NCBI GenBank assembly: GCA_032717465.1
Contig: CM064732.1
Coordinates: forward strand, 26,697,671-26,761,670
Length of the DNA stretch: 64,000 nucleotides
DNA from: Coenobita brevimanus
Taxonomy: Eukaryota > Arthropoda > Malacostraca > Decapoda > Coenobitidae
Direction of reading: 5' to 3'
Part shown: positions 1-11,117 of the stretch, piece by piece
Numbering within the stretch: position 1 is the first letter of the stretch
Layout of the letters: every line of letters starts with the position of its first letter
Program-made: the position numbers and the translations under genes
Notes under the pieces: model-generated
What the model saw: only the letters and a program-made list of their open reading frames with translations
What the model was told of the DNA's origin: nothing
Databases searched by the model: none

Positions 1-30
1 TCTCTCTCTCTTTCTCACTCTCTCTCTCCT
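1..30. repeat. (TC)n microsatellite at window edge
   Basis: Imperfect TC dinucleotide run that begins at or before the window edge. No coding potential. Confidence 0.9.
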
Positions 31-445
31 TTCATTGATCCCATCCGTTACTGGTTTGACTGTGCCAATCATGGGTTCGAGCAGACCCGGCCAAACCGTT
101 ACAATACAAGATAAAATACTTCTACATGCCGTACTGTATAACGCTTTACAGATGTGAGATAATACCAATAAAAAAAAATGATTAGTGCCTGTCTCTCGGT
201 GCATTTACTAATGTACTAATACTTAACATCCATTCAGTTGGTATGGTGGTATGAATTATTGTTCATGGGCAACCCTTGGTTATTCAGAACTTATACCGAG
301 ATGCATATGATTAGGGTAGATTAATGATGTGTTAAAATACATAACATATACAAAGCTTAGTTAAACACCAGTAGTGGAAGTAAGCTATACCTCTCAAGGA
401 AATTCTGTTATGTTGAGAGTGGGAAGACGACTCTGGTCGAATGAT
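31..445. other. Unassigned intergenic DNA
   Basis: AT-rich sequence with no supported reading frame. A GGGTTCGAGC string near 72 resembles an internal Pol III B box, but no A box or tRNA fold accompanies it. Confidence 0.5.
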
Positions 446-544
446 TTAATGGCAGGTTGGTGTGTGGTGTTGCCACTTCACCCACACTGACACTGTAAAG
501 CATATTGACGAGGAAGGCTCACACACACAGCAGGCAGAAATCTG

Positions 545-1645
545 GAACTTGAACCGAAAGCAAAACACACTTGTCTTGAGAGGTCGCATTGTCGGCATGC
601 GGGAGAGTGCGATGTCTATTAGAAATATCTCTCGTGGCCTAGGAATGTCAAAGACAACAGTATTTCTGTGGTTGAAGAGTTGGACAGAAGGTGGCAATCT
701 AAATAACAGGCCTAGAGGATGACCGCAGAGAACACCGTAGAACAGGAAAATGACAACTACCGGGCGCTTGTCATATTCATAGACGATAAAAAAAAATTCT
801 CCTCAACAACCCATGGGAAATTACACTGCTGGAGGAGAAATAACACCCGGTATAGTAAGATATATATAGTGACATTACAGTACTTTGTGTTTATTACTTG
901 CCAGTATCCTACAATGAGAGAGAGAAATCTTTATTATGAATCCTGGAGACTTTTCTGCCATTTCCATCCCCTGTTGGGGGGTTCTCAGGAGGGAACAAGG
1001 CATTAGGGATGATGATGATATTCTTTAGCTATGGATATCACAAAACATTTCACACTTTATGTATGCAAACCAAGTCCCCCTTCCCATAACAAAACGTATC
1101 TAAATAATCATGATTATAACCATTGTATTGTTTCCATGTAACCCTAATCTCATATATCCAGTTTATAGATATGAAAGCCAAAACATATTTGACGAGGCAC
1201 GGAGTGGCCACGTGACATGCATTGTTTGGGCCTGGGTTTGTCTGCGTGGTGTAGATTGTCTGTCTCACATCAGTGGACGTTTCACAGCCGCCGAGTATGT
1301 CGAGATACTTGAAGAAAAATTCCTGCTGTCACTCCGCGAATGCGATTATCCTTTCCCTGGCCGCATAGTGTTTGGCATGTCCGATGACCAATCCACATAG
1401 CCCGCATCGTCCAGGGATGCTTTGCCGAATACCTTAACCTCGAATTTCTGGACTGGCCTAGTCGGGGGTGCGATATGAACCCAATAGAGAATATTTGGGG
1501 TAACATGATGAGCACATGGTAGCCAGAACAGGAGAGGACGACACAACAACTGGGACAGCACGTGGACAGAGTAATTAGGGAAAGTCCTGATCTAGTGCGC
1601 AATCATATCTCGTCAGTGCAAAGTACAGTAGACCGCAGTATGTGA
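545..1645 (+). pseudogene. Tc1-like (Tc1/mariner superfamily) transposase remnant
   Basis: Broken transposase of a cut-and-paste DNA transposon. Around 545-720 the frame reads a helix-turn-helix segment ending in a basic N-N-R-P-R-G linker, as in the DNA-binding half of Tc1 transposases. Around 1180-1400 a second frame carries the RSGHVT...W.W......ISGRFTAAEYVEILEE core typical of the DDE domain. From about 1400 a third frame reads RIVQGCF, then W-P-S-R-G-C-D-M-NPIENIWG, the block holding the last catalytic acidic residue, and stops at 1643-1645. An in-frame TAG lies at 1519-1521. The middle (about 720-1110) does not align with a Tc1 protein and may be replaced or badly decayed. No terminal inverted repeats were recognised. 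Tc1-like membership is firm from motifs; the subfamily is not assigned. It is inactive. Confidence 0.82.
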
Positions 1646-2012
1646 CTGAGGCAAAAGGAGGGTGGAATCGTTATTAAATGTAGAAAGGGTTTACTCAGTA
1701 AAAGTAACATTTATTTCTTGCAAACTAGTATGGTTGTTGCTGCTGATATTCCAGGTTGTTTACGTACTATTATACACATTGGAGGCTTATATTGTATAGT
1801 AATTTTTTCCTTTAAAAAACATTTACGGCCTTATTTTACAAGATGTATGAAATTAAATGTTTATAATTTGATAAGGGCTGAAGAGATTAATTTTACACTG
1901 GTCAGGTGAAGAATTGCCTATTAATAGTGTAAGCTCACTAGTAAGAATAAACACCAAGCAAATATAGGCGATTTATATTCCACCCATTACAATCATACGC
2001 TTAGACTAAGCA
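1646..2012. other. Unassigned AT-rich DNA
   Basis: No recognisable gene or element. The right end of the Tc1-like element should lie in here, but its terminal repeat was not identified. Confidence 0.5.
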
Positions 2013-2150
2013 GAAGGGCCGCCAGTAGTGTAGAGGTTATCGTTGATGACTGGTGATCGGAGGATTGCAGGTTTCAGTACAGCTGCTGCTACACTAACTT
2101 GTTTATTGGGTAGTTTCTAATCAGCCTTACCCTAATAGTGCTACAGAACC
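2013..2150 (+). repeat. Possible tRNA-derived SINE head, cut by assembly gap
   Basis: The sequence has a TAGTGTAGAGGTTATCG string resembling a Pol III A box and, about 45 bases on, GCAGGTTTCAGTAC resembling a degenerate B box. Spacing and order suit a tRNA-derived SINE head. Any 3' part is lost in the gap that follows. Confidence 0.35.
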
Positions 2151-2250
2151 NNNNNNNNNNNNNNNNNNNNNNNNNNNNNNNNNNNNNNNNNNNNNNNNNN
2201 NNNNNNNNNNNNNNNNNNNNNNNNNNNNNNNNNNNNNNNNNNNNNNNNNN
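2151..2250. other. Assembly gap (100 N)
   Basis: Exactly 100 undetermined bases, the usual placeholder for a gap of unknown size. It abuts a long (TG)n tract, the likely reason the assembly broke here. Confidence 0.98.
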
Positions 2251-2566
<316 letters not shown>

Positions 2567-2821
2567 AGGCCAAAAAATTACTCGTATTACTGAGGGCACT
2601 ATGCAACAATTGGTCGGAAGCAACCTAATATTAGAGGCTAACACATAGAAAGTATTTGCTACCACTGATTATAACGATCTACCTTCCGTTTACCCCGTAT
2701 TTGATGGTAAGACTGTGAACCATTGTCTGGCAACACATGTGATACGATATCTTGTAATGCCAAAAATTTGACGTTGTACCGGTAGTTCGATATTAACCCA
2801 TCAACTGTAATAACCTTGTTG

Positions 2822-3222
2822 GATGGACACAAGAGTGAGAGCAGTGGAAATGAGTTATTTGAGAGGAACATGTGGAGTCACATGGAAAGACAAGCTGACA
2901 AATGAGGAAGTGAAGAAGGGTTGAGATGTGGATGTGGATGTGATGGAATGCGTTAGGAGAAACACACTGAGGTTATTTGGCCATATGGAGAGGATGGAGA
3001 GCGAGAGACTGACGTGGAGAGTATATGTGAGTGAGGTGGAGGTCGGGAGAGGGAGGGGGAAGCCAAGGATGAGGTGGAGGGTTGGAGTGGACAGTATATG
3101 GGAGAGGGGGGTGTGAGCTGGTAGAGGAGCAATGAAATGGCCGAGGACAGGGCGACATGGAGGCGATTTGTTTGTGGCCACCCCTTACGGGATTAAGGCG
3201 TCTGGCAATAGATAGATAGATA
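2822..3222 (+). mobile_element. LINE-A, 5'-truncated 3' end
   Basis: C-terminal end of a non-LTR retrotransposon reverse transcriptase polyprotein. Visible motifs are RVRAVEMSYLRGTCGVTWKD, then VRRNTLRLFGHMERMESERL, then RGRGKPRMRWRVGVDS, and a final DRATWRRFVCGH-like block. These form the post-thumb region common to RTE/Jockey-like LINEs. A stop near 2923 breaks the frame. The copy ends in GGCAATAGATAGATAGATA, a GATA tail shared with the copies at 17603-17813 and 42145-42267, which shows a common 3' end and priming at a short tetranucleotide tail. Confidence 0.85.
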
Positions 3223-3801
3223 ACTATAACAACTTCCTGGCATATAGAACATGCTCTTACCTGTGTATCTGGACTATAGATACACATGCTGCAAAATTAA
3301 CTGACCATAAAACTACCAATTGTCAAACCCACTCATTCATCTTGCTACCGCCTTCAAACGCGCCAACCCGTCACTCCTGTCAGGGGTACCAGCTGGCCGA
3401 CCTCTGCTAAACAACACCACTGTCTCAGGTTCGTATGTGGGTAAGTACATAAGTGATCATGTTTGGTAAAAATATAATATGGAGACGACCTACAGTACCA
3501 AATAATGAATGAGTCCAATCCAATTCGTAGGCCATGCCTGACAGACTGGAGTCACTTTGGGATGGTGAATGAACTGGGTAATAGTGATGCAAATGAGCAC
3601 GCTTCACACTTATAGGAACCTTTATGAAACCGAGGTTAGCAAAAACAGCACAGGTTAAGGTACATGTATCGCTCTTCATTGTACATGGTCATGCACCACA
3701 CAATAATCCACCATCTCCAATCTCAAGTGACGTTTACACTCTACCTCTATCCTCCTTGGTATCGCGATGGGTTCATGAAAACGTACAGGCGGCTCCAAGG
3801 T
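3223..3801. other. Unassigned DNA
   Basis: Mixed-composition sequence with short open frames on both strands but no recognisable domain, repeat or RNA gene. Confidence 0.45.
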
Positions 3802-3990
3802 GTTGTTACGCCTTGCCATCCCGCTCTCGCTCAAGTGACAACAGCACACTACTCGTGTGGGAGGAGGCAGGCAGCAGAGGTTTTTCGTGTAAGTATTGTA
3901 CTAGAGTAAATCAACATATTAACATGTGGTTGAATTATCCACCTAGGATATAATACAGTGTGGAATCTCTATGAGGGTATGTTGTGTTAC
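3802..3990 (+). repeat. Left arm of a long inverted repeat
   Basis: This segment matches the reverse complement of 4433-4615 along its length, by eye at roughly three quarters identity with a few short indels. The best preserved blocks are GCACACTACTCGTGTGGG, AACAGCACACTACTCG and CTATGAGGGTATG. Both arms begin and end with GTTAC/GTGTTAC-type words. It may be half of a foldback element or one of two head-to-head copies of an unknown repeat. Confidence 0.72.
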
Positions 3991-4432
3991 AGTAATTGAA
4001 GGGAGAGAAGGAGGGAGGAAAATCAGCAGATCGGGAATGCCGAAGTGTGAAGAAACGGGCAAACCAACTTGTGAACTGCAACGATACAAACACCCCAAAG
4101 TTTACGAGTACTAAGGCCTTTATGATTTTAGGGCCTGCATGTCCCCTTAAGCTCCTACTGTTCTCCCCCTAGAGGCATGTAAGACAATGAACAAAGGGAG
4201 ATGAGATAATGTTATTACCAATAATAACCCAGTTGAAACGTGGGACAGCTTCATTCCCTTTCCCCTTTTCCCATCGTTTCCCATTCATCATGCTTTGATG
4301 ATTCACCACGTCCTCCGTTCACCTTCCCATTCTCCTGACTTCTCCCCTCCCTTCTATCCCTTCCCTTACCTCACCCCCTCCATCACCCTGACTCTTCCAC
4401 CTCGCCACCTCTTTCTTCATTATATATTTTAA
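3991..4432. other. Spacer between the inverted repeat arms
   Basis: About 440 bases: purine-rich on the left, pyrimidine-rich on the right (for example the CT-rich stretch 4255-4425), so the outer parts of the spacer may also pair weakly. No coding frame was recognised. Confidence 0.5.
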
Positions 4433-4615
4433 GTAACACTGCATACCCTCATAGAAATTCCATATTATATTTTATCCTCTGTGGTCATTCAGCCACTATA
4501 TTATGTCGATTTACTGTAACAATCTATAAGAAAAATCTCTGTTGTCTGCCTCCTACCCACACGAGTAGTGCGCCGTTGCCACATGAGCAAGAGCGGGGTT
4601 GCAGGGGGTAACACG
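4433..4615 (-). repeat. Right arm of a long inverted repeat
   Basis: Partner of 3802-3990 in opposite orientation. A transcript across both arms could fold into a long imperfect hairpin with a loop of about 440 nt. Confidence 0.72.
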
Positions 4616-4894
4616 ACTCCTCAAGTCGACTGTATACATCCGATGCAACAACATAAAGAGCAGTTGGCCATCAAACCTCGCCCTTCAAAAACCATCTTCT
4701 CATTCTCCCTTTACAACTCCTTCCTCTCCACACGACGACATCTCAACTAGGAACGGTCCACCGTCTCCGTGTAGGAACTACCTGAGTGTCGCTGATTCTT
4801 TCTCAGGAGGTAAATAAAGAGATATAAAACAAGAAAGCAACGGACAGTAGTTAGAAGACAGGATGCAGAAATAGAGAATGGAAAATAAACACTA

Positions 4895-4897
<3 letters not shown>

Positions 4898-4961
<64 letters not shown>
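4898..4961. repeat. (GA)n microsatellite
   Basis: Pure GA dinucleotide run of about 64 bases. Confidence 0.97.
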
Positions 4962-4962
<1 letters not shown>

Positions 4963-5479
4963 GACATTACAAGTCGAGAGAAAAGTATGTTTTAAATTCA
5001 GTGATTATGTAAAGAGAGAATAATGAGTTAAAGTGAATGTATGTGAAAAGGAAATGGATGGTGGGAGGGGACTTAATCTCGTGGAAGTGAGAACATGGAG
5101 AAAGTGAGCAAAAAAATTAAAAGTGGTACTGAGGAAAACGAGGGACTGCATAAAGCGAGAGTCACAGGGCGGAAAAGCTCGAGAGTGGTGGTAGTGAAAT
5201 GAGAGGCAGTAAGGGTATTGCTTCGGATGTTAGAGAGTGAGAGTGAAAATATGAAAGTGAGAAAGAGGTGGTGGTGAAACGAGAGGCAATGAGGACACTG
5301 GGTGTGAAAGTGGGTACGAGAGTGAGGGGATGGTAATGGAGAAATGATAGAGACTGAGGATAGTGTGTGTTAGAGAAAACCTGAAAATCTGTATGTAAAG
5401 AAAAGTAAGGGAGTGATGGTGGTGAAATGAGGGATACTGAAGGTACTGATTGATAAATGTATGGGAGTGATGGTGGCTA

Positions 5480-5482
<3 letters not shown>
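4962..5482 (+). repeat. Purine-rich degenerate minisatellite
   Basis: C-poor, A/G-rich strand. The word GGTGGTGAAAYGAGAG with GGCARTRAGG recurs near 5187, 5266 and 5411, and a shortened form appears near 5468. Spacing is irregular (about 60-145 bases), so this is a decayed tandem array rather than a clean satellite. Confidence 0.55.

Positions 5483-5515
<33 letters not shown>
5483..5515. repeat. (GA)n microsatellite
   Basis: GA run of about 33 bases that caps the purine-rich minisatellite. Confidence 0.95.
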
Positions 5516-5517
<2 letters not shown>

Positions 5518-5849
5518 GCGGGCACTCCATTAATGTTCTGATGAGAGCAAGAGACGCGCGCCCACTCACACACGTACGAGCATGAATTTTCACACACATG
5601 CACCGTAACGGTAGTTAAGTATCTTTCCCGTCCGTGGCCCACGAAGGCAGCAGGGAAAAAAAAAATACATGGAGTGGTAACGTGAAAGAGGCGAAAGCTC
5701 CCCGTTGTGAACTAATCAGTGTGATCAGATGGCACTTTAATAGGACAGACTGGGGCGGATTTAGAAACTATCCTGCTGATATTCTGTGGCAGACTTTCTT
5801 TTTCACTGGCTTCATTTCTACCCAGTCCAACATTAATGACTGAATACAA
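5516..5849. other. Unassigned DNA
   Basis: No supported gene. The longest open frame (about 69 codons) shows no domain. Confidence 0.45.
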
Positions 5850-6943
5850 ACTGGTATGAAATTGTTCATACCTAGTCAACAATTTGCTAAAAGATCGTAC
5901 TCCCTCAAATGGTTTGACAGTAATGGTGCCAAAGCGACGACCCCAAAGTCCTTAGCATAAAACATTCACGTAAAGGACAACCTAATCACACACTCAAAAT
6001 AAAATTGCTAGAAACGACGCAAAAAATTAAATAAATCTCACCAAATCAAACTTTCTTCACAACAAAGCATCGAAACTAGTAAGGATTCATAATGACAACA
6101 GAATTTTTTGGTCAACTCTCAGTTCTTTCAGTAATAAACAAGTCATACCCATTCCACCCTAAAACCTGCAAATGAAAACACTATATGACCCGGGTGCATA
6201 AGCTAACATCATTGCCAGTATGATTGTCAGCAATTCAACCTTATAGGAAGACAATCAGAACGTTCCTGTTGTAGAATTTGACTTTCCCGAAATTGCTCCA
6301 TTACCGATACTGACTAGATACATAAAATCTACCCCAGACAATATATACCAACCAACAAAGCTCCAGGTCGAGATGGAATTCCTCCAGTCGTTTTGAAAAA
6401 CTGTAGCCCAGAAGTTGTACCTGTTCTAGCTAAATTACTCAGTCTATGCATACGTACTTTTCATTCGTTAATTCTTAGAAAGAACCCAATAACCACCCAA
6501 TTCCGAAGAAAGCAAGTTCCTCTAACCCCTCGGATTACAGACCAATAGCTATCATATCTTCTCTTGGTAAAGTATTTGAGATTCTCATTGATAAGCACAT
6601 TGTTAAACACAGTCAATGCAACAACTTAACTGGTGACGGACAGTTTGGTTTTCGCCACGAAAGATCCACTGTTAATATACCTAATCTCTTCATTCATGCA
6701 ATCCCTCAGTTAATTGACCAATATGGAGAAACCCATGTGGTAGCCACTGATATTTCTAAAGCTTTTGAGCGTTTGTGACATTACCCTGCCATCCTAACTC
6801 TTTTGCAACGGCGTAGCATCTTTTGTTCCACTGGTTTCCTCACATCTCAGTAACAGGAAGATAATAGTTATAGCAGATAATGTATATTCCTATTTCCACT
6901 CGACTAATGCCTTCATGCCACTAGGATCAATCCTGGCTCCAAC
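5850..6943 (+). mobile_element. LINE-B, fragment of linker and 5' half of reverse transcriptase
   Basis: Degraded Jockey/CR1-type LINE. Near 6355 the frame reads TNKAPGRDGIPPVVLKNC, the first reverse transcriptase block. Near 6540-6600 it reads DYRPIAIISSLGKVFE-like sequence after repair by eye of a shift. Near 6640 it reads a degraded GQFGFRHERST block, then ATDISKAFE (catalytic first aspartate region) near 6745. At 6916-6940 it reads PLGSILAPTL, the start of the block before the YADD motif. The element stops abruptly there against a CTGT/CT/TA microsatellite. Stops and frame changes are frequent. It is the same family as 19196-20160 and 27445-29170, judged by shared words such as NKA-G-DGIPP and the HADDTTLHSS/NPIHS region. 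Confidence 0.8.
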
Positions 6944-7054
<111 letters not shown>

Positions 7055-7076
7055 ATGGGAGAATGGATGGGGGATA

Positions 7077-7660
7077 TGTGCAGGAGTAGGTGAGAATGAG
7101 AGGGCAAAAGGAGTGTGTATTGTTGTGGGTAACAGATGGAAGGAGAACATAATAGAGTATGGATCAGTTGGTTCAAGGATTGTGTGAGTAAGACTAAAAG
7201 TTGCATTACAAATGTGGGCGATTGTGTGCGTGTATGCGCCGATGCAAGATCGTGCAAGCAGAGTCAGAGAAGAGTTCTGGACAAATGTGGAAGTGTGCAT
7301 GGAAAAATTTGAAAGGAATGAGAGATTGTTTTTGATTGGTGATATGAATGGTAAAGTAGGGAATGTGAAGGTGGAGGGAATAGTTGGTGAGTGGGGTGTG
7401 CCTGCTGAGATAGATGAGAATGGCAGTGCTTTAGTGGATATTTGTGCCGGGAGGGGGTTGGTGATAGCCAATACACTCTTCAGGCACAAAATGATCCATA
7501 TACATGGCGAGTGATGAGAAGGGTGGATGGTGAACTGAATGAATGGAAGGCAATGATTGATTATGTGTGTGTGGATGAAAGAATGCGAAGATGTGTAATG
7601 GATGCAAGAGCATACAGAGGTTGGGGGAGTGGACTTTCTTAAATCCACTTGGTGGTGGTC
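7077..7660 (+). pseudogene. LINE-A apurinic-like endonuclease domain remnant
   Basis: Reads GVCIVVGNRWKENIIEYGSV, then a stop, then WAIVCVYAPM, FLIGDMNGKVG (the GDxN metal-binding block of APE-type LINE endonucleases) and ALVDICAGRGLVIANTLF. The closing R-G-W-G-S-G-L-S block near 7615-7640 is where the SDHxLV catalytic motif belongs, but the aspartate-histidine pair is lost with a frame change. The first catalytic residues are missing through 5' truncation. Known role of the family: nicking target DNA for reverse transcription. Confidence 0.78.
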
Positions 7661-9310
7661 AGAATCAAGGTCCAAGTAAAATGGAGAAATAGAAGAAGGG
7701 AAGGACGGGAGGAAGAAGTAGATGTAAGGAGAGTGGAAAGGTGACAAGAGAATGAGAAAAGGGCAGAATATAAGAGAGAAGTGGAGGAACGATTGGGTAA
7801 ATATGAACTAGAGCAGATGGGGGACGTGGAAGGTGTGTGCAAGATATTCACAGAGGAAATATGTGCAGTATGTGAGATGGTGTGTGGAGTGAAGAGAAGA
7901 CCAAAGGGGGTGCAAGGAACAGCATGGTGGAATGAAGAGGTGTGACAGGCTGTGGCACAAAAGAAGAAAGCATATACTGAATGGATGAGAAATAAGGGCG
8001 TGAAAGAGGTTGAGAGACGGAAGAGAGAGTTATATGTAGAAAGGAAGAGAGAGGTGAAAAGATTAGTAAGAGAGAGTAAGAAGAGAGTGGATGAGGAATT
8101 TGGAAGGAATTTGAGTGTAAAGTGGAGGGAATGTAAGAAAATGCTCTGGAAAGAGGTAAAGAGAGTCAGACAGGGTGGCAATGAAGTTAGTAGGGGAGTG
8201 AAAGATAAAAATGGCAGATTATTAGTTGAGATGGGAGAAAAAGTGAGCAGATGGAGAGAGCACTTCAATGAACTGTTGAACATAGAAAATGAAAATAATG
8301 CAAGTATAAGTGGCTGGGGAATGGCTGGGAGAAGGAAGGAGGGGAGAAGACAGGAAGGAATCAGTAGGATGGAAGTTGTGGAAGCATTGAAGAAAGTCAA
8401 AATGGAGAAAGCCCCAGGAATTGGTGGAGTGTGTGGTGCAATGCTGAAGCATGGGGGAGAGACAGTAGTAGAATGGAAGTGAAAGATGTGCAGATTGGCA
8501 TGGGAGGAAGGTAAAGTCCCGTATGATTGGAAGTCAGGTATAATTATTCCCTTGCACAAAGGGAAAGGGGAAAAAGAAGTATGTGGTAATCATAGGGGCA
8601 TTTGTCTTCTTAGTGTAATAGGAAAAGAATACGGTAGGATTCTTATTGACAGAGTTAGGGAAATAACAGAGGAATTAGTTGGAGAAGAACAGGGAGGTTT
8701 TAGGAAGGGAAGAGGATGTGTAGATCAGACATTCATTCATAGATCTTTAATGGAAAAGTGTCTAGAGAAGGGAAAGAAGTTGTATGCAGCCTTCATAGAT
8801 TTGGATAAAACATATGACAGGGTGGATAGACAAGGATTGTGGAAAGTATTAAGAATGTATGGAGTAGACAGGAAGTAGTTGACTGCTGTGAAGGGTATGT
8901 ATGAGGGCGCTAAGGCTGCAGTGCGTGTGGATAGTGAACTGAGAGAGTTTTTCTATTTTAAGGTTCGCTTGAAACAGAGATGTGTCATGTCTCCATTGTT
9001 GTTCAATCTGTATATGGATGGGGTTATAAAAGACATACAAGGTAGGGTAGTGGATGTTGAAGTGGCCCTAATAAGAGAGGGCAGTGTTTGGATTCTCCTT
9101 GTACTCCTGTTTGCAGATGATACTGTGTTGTTAAGTGAAGACGAAGGAGAGCTGCAAGGCTTGGTGGATGAGTTTGGGAGAGTGTGTAAGAAACGTAATC
9201 TAAAGGTGAATGTAGGGAAGAGTAAAGTTATGGTCTTCGACAGAGGTGAAGTCAGTGAATGTACAGTAAGGTTGGATGGTGAGGAAATGGAAAATGTGAG
9301 TACGTTTTAA
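7661..9310 (+). pseudogene. LINE-A reverse transcriptase domain remnant
   Basis: One continuous frame from about 7660 to 9310, broken only by stops: TGA at 7946-7948, TGA at 8480-8482 and TAG at 8876-8878. Blocks in order: a basic coiled linker (7720-8210), EALKKVKMEKAPGIGGV, SGIIIPLHKGKG, GNHRGICLLSVIGKEYGRIL, EEQGGFRKGRGCVDQ, LYAAFIDLDKTYDRVDR (first catalytic Asp present), MSPLLFNLYMDGV and LLFADDTVLLSEDEGELQG (FADD catalytic pair intact near 9110). The frame is lost near 9305. The catalytic triad survives, so this copy is dead mainly through stops and truncation. Two of the stops lie where related copies suggest tryptophan or another residue. It acts with the endonuclease in target-primed reverse transcription. 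Confidence 0.9.
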
Positions 9311-9714
9311 GTACTCGGGTAGTGTCATGAGTAAGGATGGAAATTTGGAGAGTGAAGTGCTTGAAAGGGTACAACAAGGAAGAAAGGTTGCTGGTTCCTT
9401 GAAGGCAGTGAAAAGAAACTGGGAAGTGAGCATGGAAGTGAAAGTTATTACATGGCAGTATTGTGATACTAACTGTGACGTATGGAACTGAAGCTTGGGT
9501 GTTGTTAGACGGACACAAGTCAAGAGTGAGAGCAGTGGAAATGAGTTATTTGAGAGGAGCCTGTGCAGTCACATGGAGAGACAGATTGACAAATGAGGAT
9601 GTGAAGGAGCATTGTGGTGTGAATGTGGATGTGATAGGAAGCATTAGGAGAAACACTCTGAGGTAGTTTGGCCATGTGGAGAGGATGGAGAGTGAGAGAC
9701 TGACGAGGAGAGTG
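9306..9714 (+). pseudogene. LINE-A C-terminal region, proximal part
   Basis: After a shift near 9306 the frame reads YSGSVMSKDGNLESEV, then EAWVLLDGHKSRVRAVEMSY, LRGACAVTWRDRLTNEDVK and SIRRNTLR. It is homologous to 2822-3222 and, in reverse, to 39381-39872. An in-frame TAG follows at about 9664. The sequence is cut at 9714 by the Gypsy LTR. Confidence 0.85.
9711..9714. repeat. Putative 4-bp target duplication, left side
   Basis: AGTG immediately outside the left LTR. The right flank has AGTA at 17603-17606. One mismatch; the undisturbed LINE-A copy near 3025 has AGTA here, consistent with a mutated duplication. Confidence 0.5.
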
Positions 9715-10472
9715 TGTGGTGGTATTAAAGTTGGGGTCACCACTGTGTCGTTTTTTGGTTATGGGGATATATATTTTACTAGGGGCTACACCAAGGCAAA
9801 TGGTTAGGAAAAATAAATCCCAATTTGTTGGGAAGAGATAGACAGGGCAGTAATAACTGAGTTGGAACAATACAGACTCAATGCTTTATTTCAAAATAGT
9901 ACAAGGCCATTACGTTACAGAATGTGTAGATCAATTACAGGAATGAAGAGTTACTGATTGGGAATATGAGTAATGAATTTAGCAACAAGCGGGAGTGCCA
10001 GGCTGTTGTGTTCATGTGTATCGTATATGTAAAGTTGTACCACGTGGCCAGATTTTACTAGGAGAGACGGAAAGCAAGGCAGGTAGTAGTCGGGTGAAGT
10101 TCTGAGCGGGAAGAAGGGCGAGCGAGGTCGCCCGCTCGGTTTTAAGCCTCTTAATGAGGTAGGCGGAGCACCGGTAGGCCTAGGTCACCTGAATAGGCAA
10201 ATTTCATTGGTTTAGGCACCACTACAGGTGAGGAGGGAAGAGAAATTGAATATTATTGGAAGCGGCACTGGTACAGATGAGGAAGGATGGGTAATCGAAT
10301 ACTACTGGTAGCAGCATGAGTGGCCATGCTAATTCCGAAAACAAGGTGGGAGAAAGCCACGAGGGAAGGAAACCACATGTGTAGGTGAAATGCAGAAAAG
10401 CCACAAGGGAAGGAAACCACATGTGTAAATGAAATGTGAGGTACAATACTTTGTGGTGTAATATACGCCACA
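9715..10472 (-). repeat. Gypsy 3' LTR (left copy)
   Basis: 758 bp, TG...CA ends with inverted TGTGG/CCACA termini. It matches 16884-17602 throughout, for example GTTGGGGTCACC, TCGTTTTTTGGTTATGGGG, CACCAAGGCAAATGGTTAGG, and the end block TTTGTGGTGTAATATACGCC. The element is on the minus strand, so this is its downstream LTR. Confidence 0.93.
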
Positions 10473-10475
10473 GCA

Positions 10476-10494
10476 CTCCCCCTCCCCCCCTTCC
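10476..10494 (-). promoter_or_regulatory. Gypsy polypurine tract
   Basis: On the minus strand a 19-base run of only A and G lies three bases from the 3' LTR, the place and composition expected for the plus-strand DNA primer of an LTR retrotransposon. Confidence 0.75.
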
Positions 10495-10549
10495 TAATAT
10501 GGCAACAAAACAGGAAGAAAAGAGAAAAAAAATGATTAGGGTACAAGGT

Positions 10550-10551
<2 letters not shown>

Positions 10552-10625
<74 letters not shown>
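10552..10625. repeat. (TA)n microsatellite inside Gypsy 3' untranslated region
   Basis: About 74 bases of TA, expanded between the polypurine tract and the end of pol. Confidence 0.97.
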
Positions 10626-10634
<9 letters not shown>

Positions 10635-11117
10635 GTGAGTGAACATTGGAAAGTGATTTGAATGTGTTAATTACAAATGGCAGTTGTTATAGATTAAGAA
10701 ATAGTAGCCAGGCATAACATTCTGTATGAGAATTTGACTAGTGCTTAGTTATTATTAGGAAATGAATGAGTTATGTCCGCCTTTACAACTGATCTATTGT
10801 ATGAGGTAGTACACACACAAAAACAATTCTGTACCATACAAATGCAACGTAGGCGTGATGATTTGGAGTGTCTGCAGTTTTTGGTATCAGATTATGCTGG
10901 AGTGTAAAATTGTTGTGGTTTGCCGAGATGGCCTGATTGTGTGTACGTAAATGTGGTAGTTATTGATGTAGTTTGTAGGGTTGTGGTTAATGATGGAGGG
11001 ATTATGGGAATGACGGGTGTTGATGGATGAGGGGTATTGACTGGGAGAGGGGTGAGGACTGATGGGAAAGAGTGTGGGGTAGGATTGCCTGAGGTTGATG
11101 GATAGGATGGGTATGGT
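10626..11117 (-). other. Gypsy 3' untranslated region
   Basis: Non-coding part of the element between the end of pol and the (TA)n. On the plus strand the right part is G-rich and merges into the low-complexity tail of pol. Confidence 0.6.
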
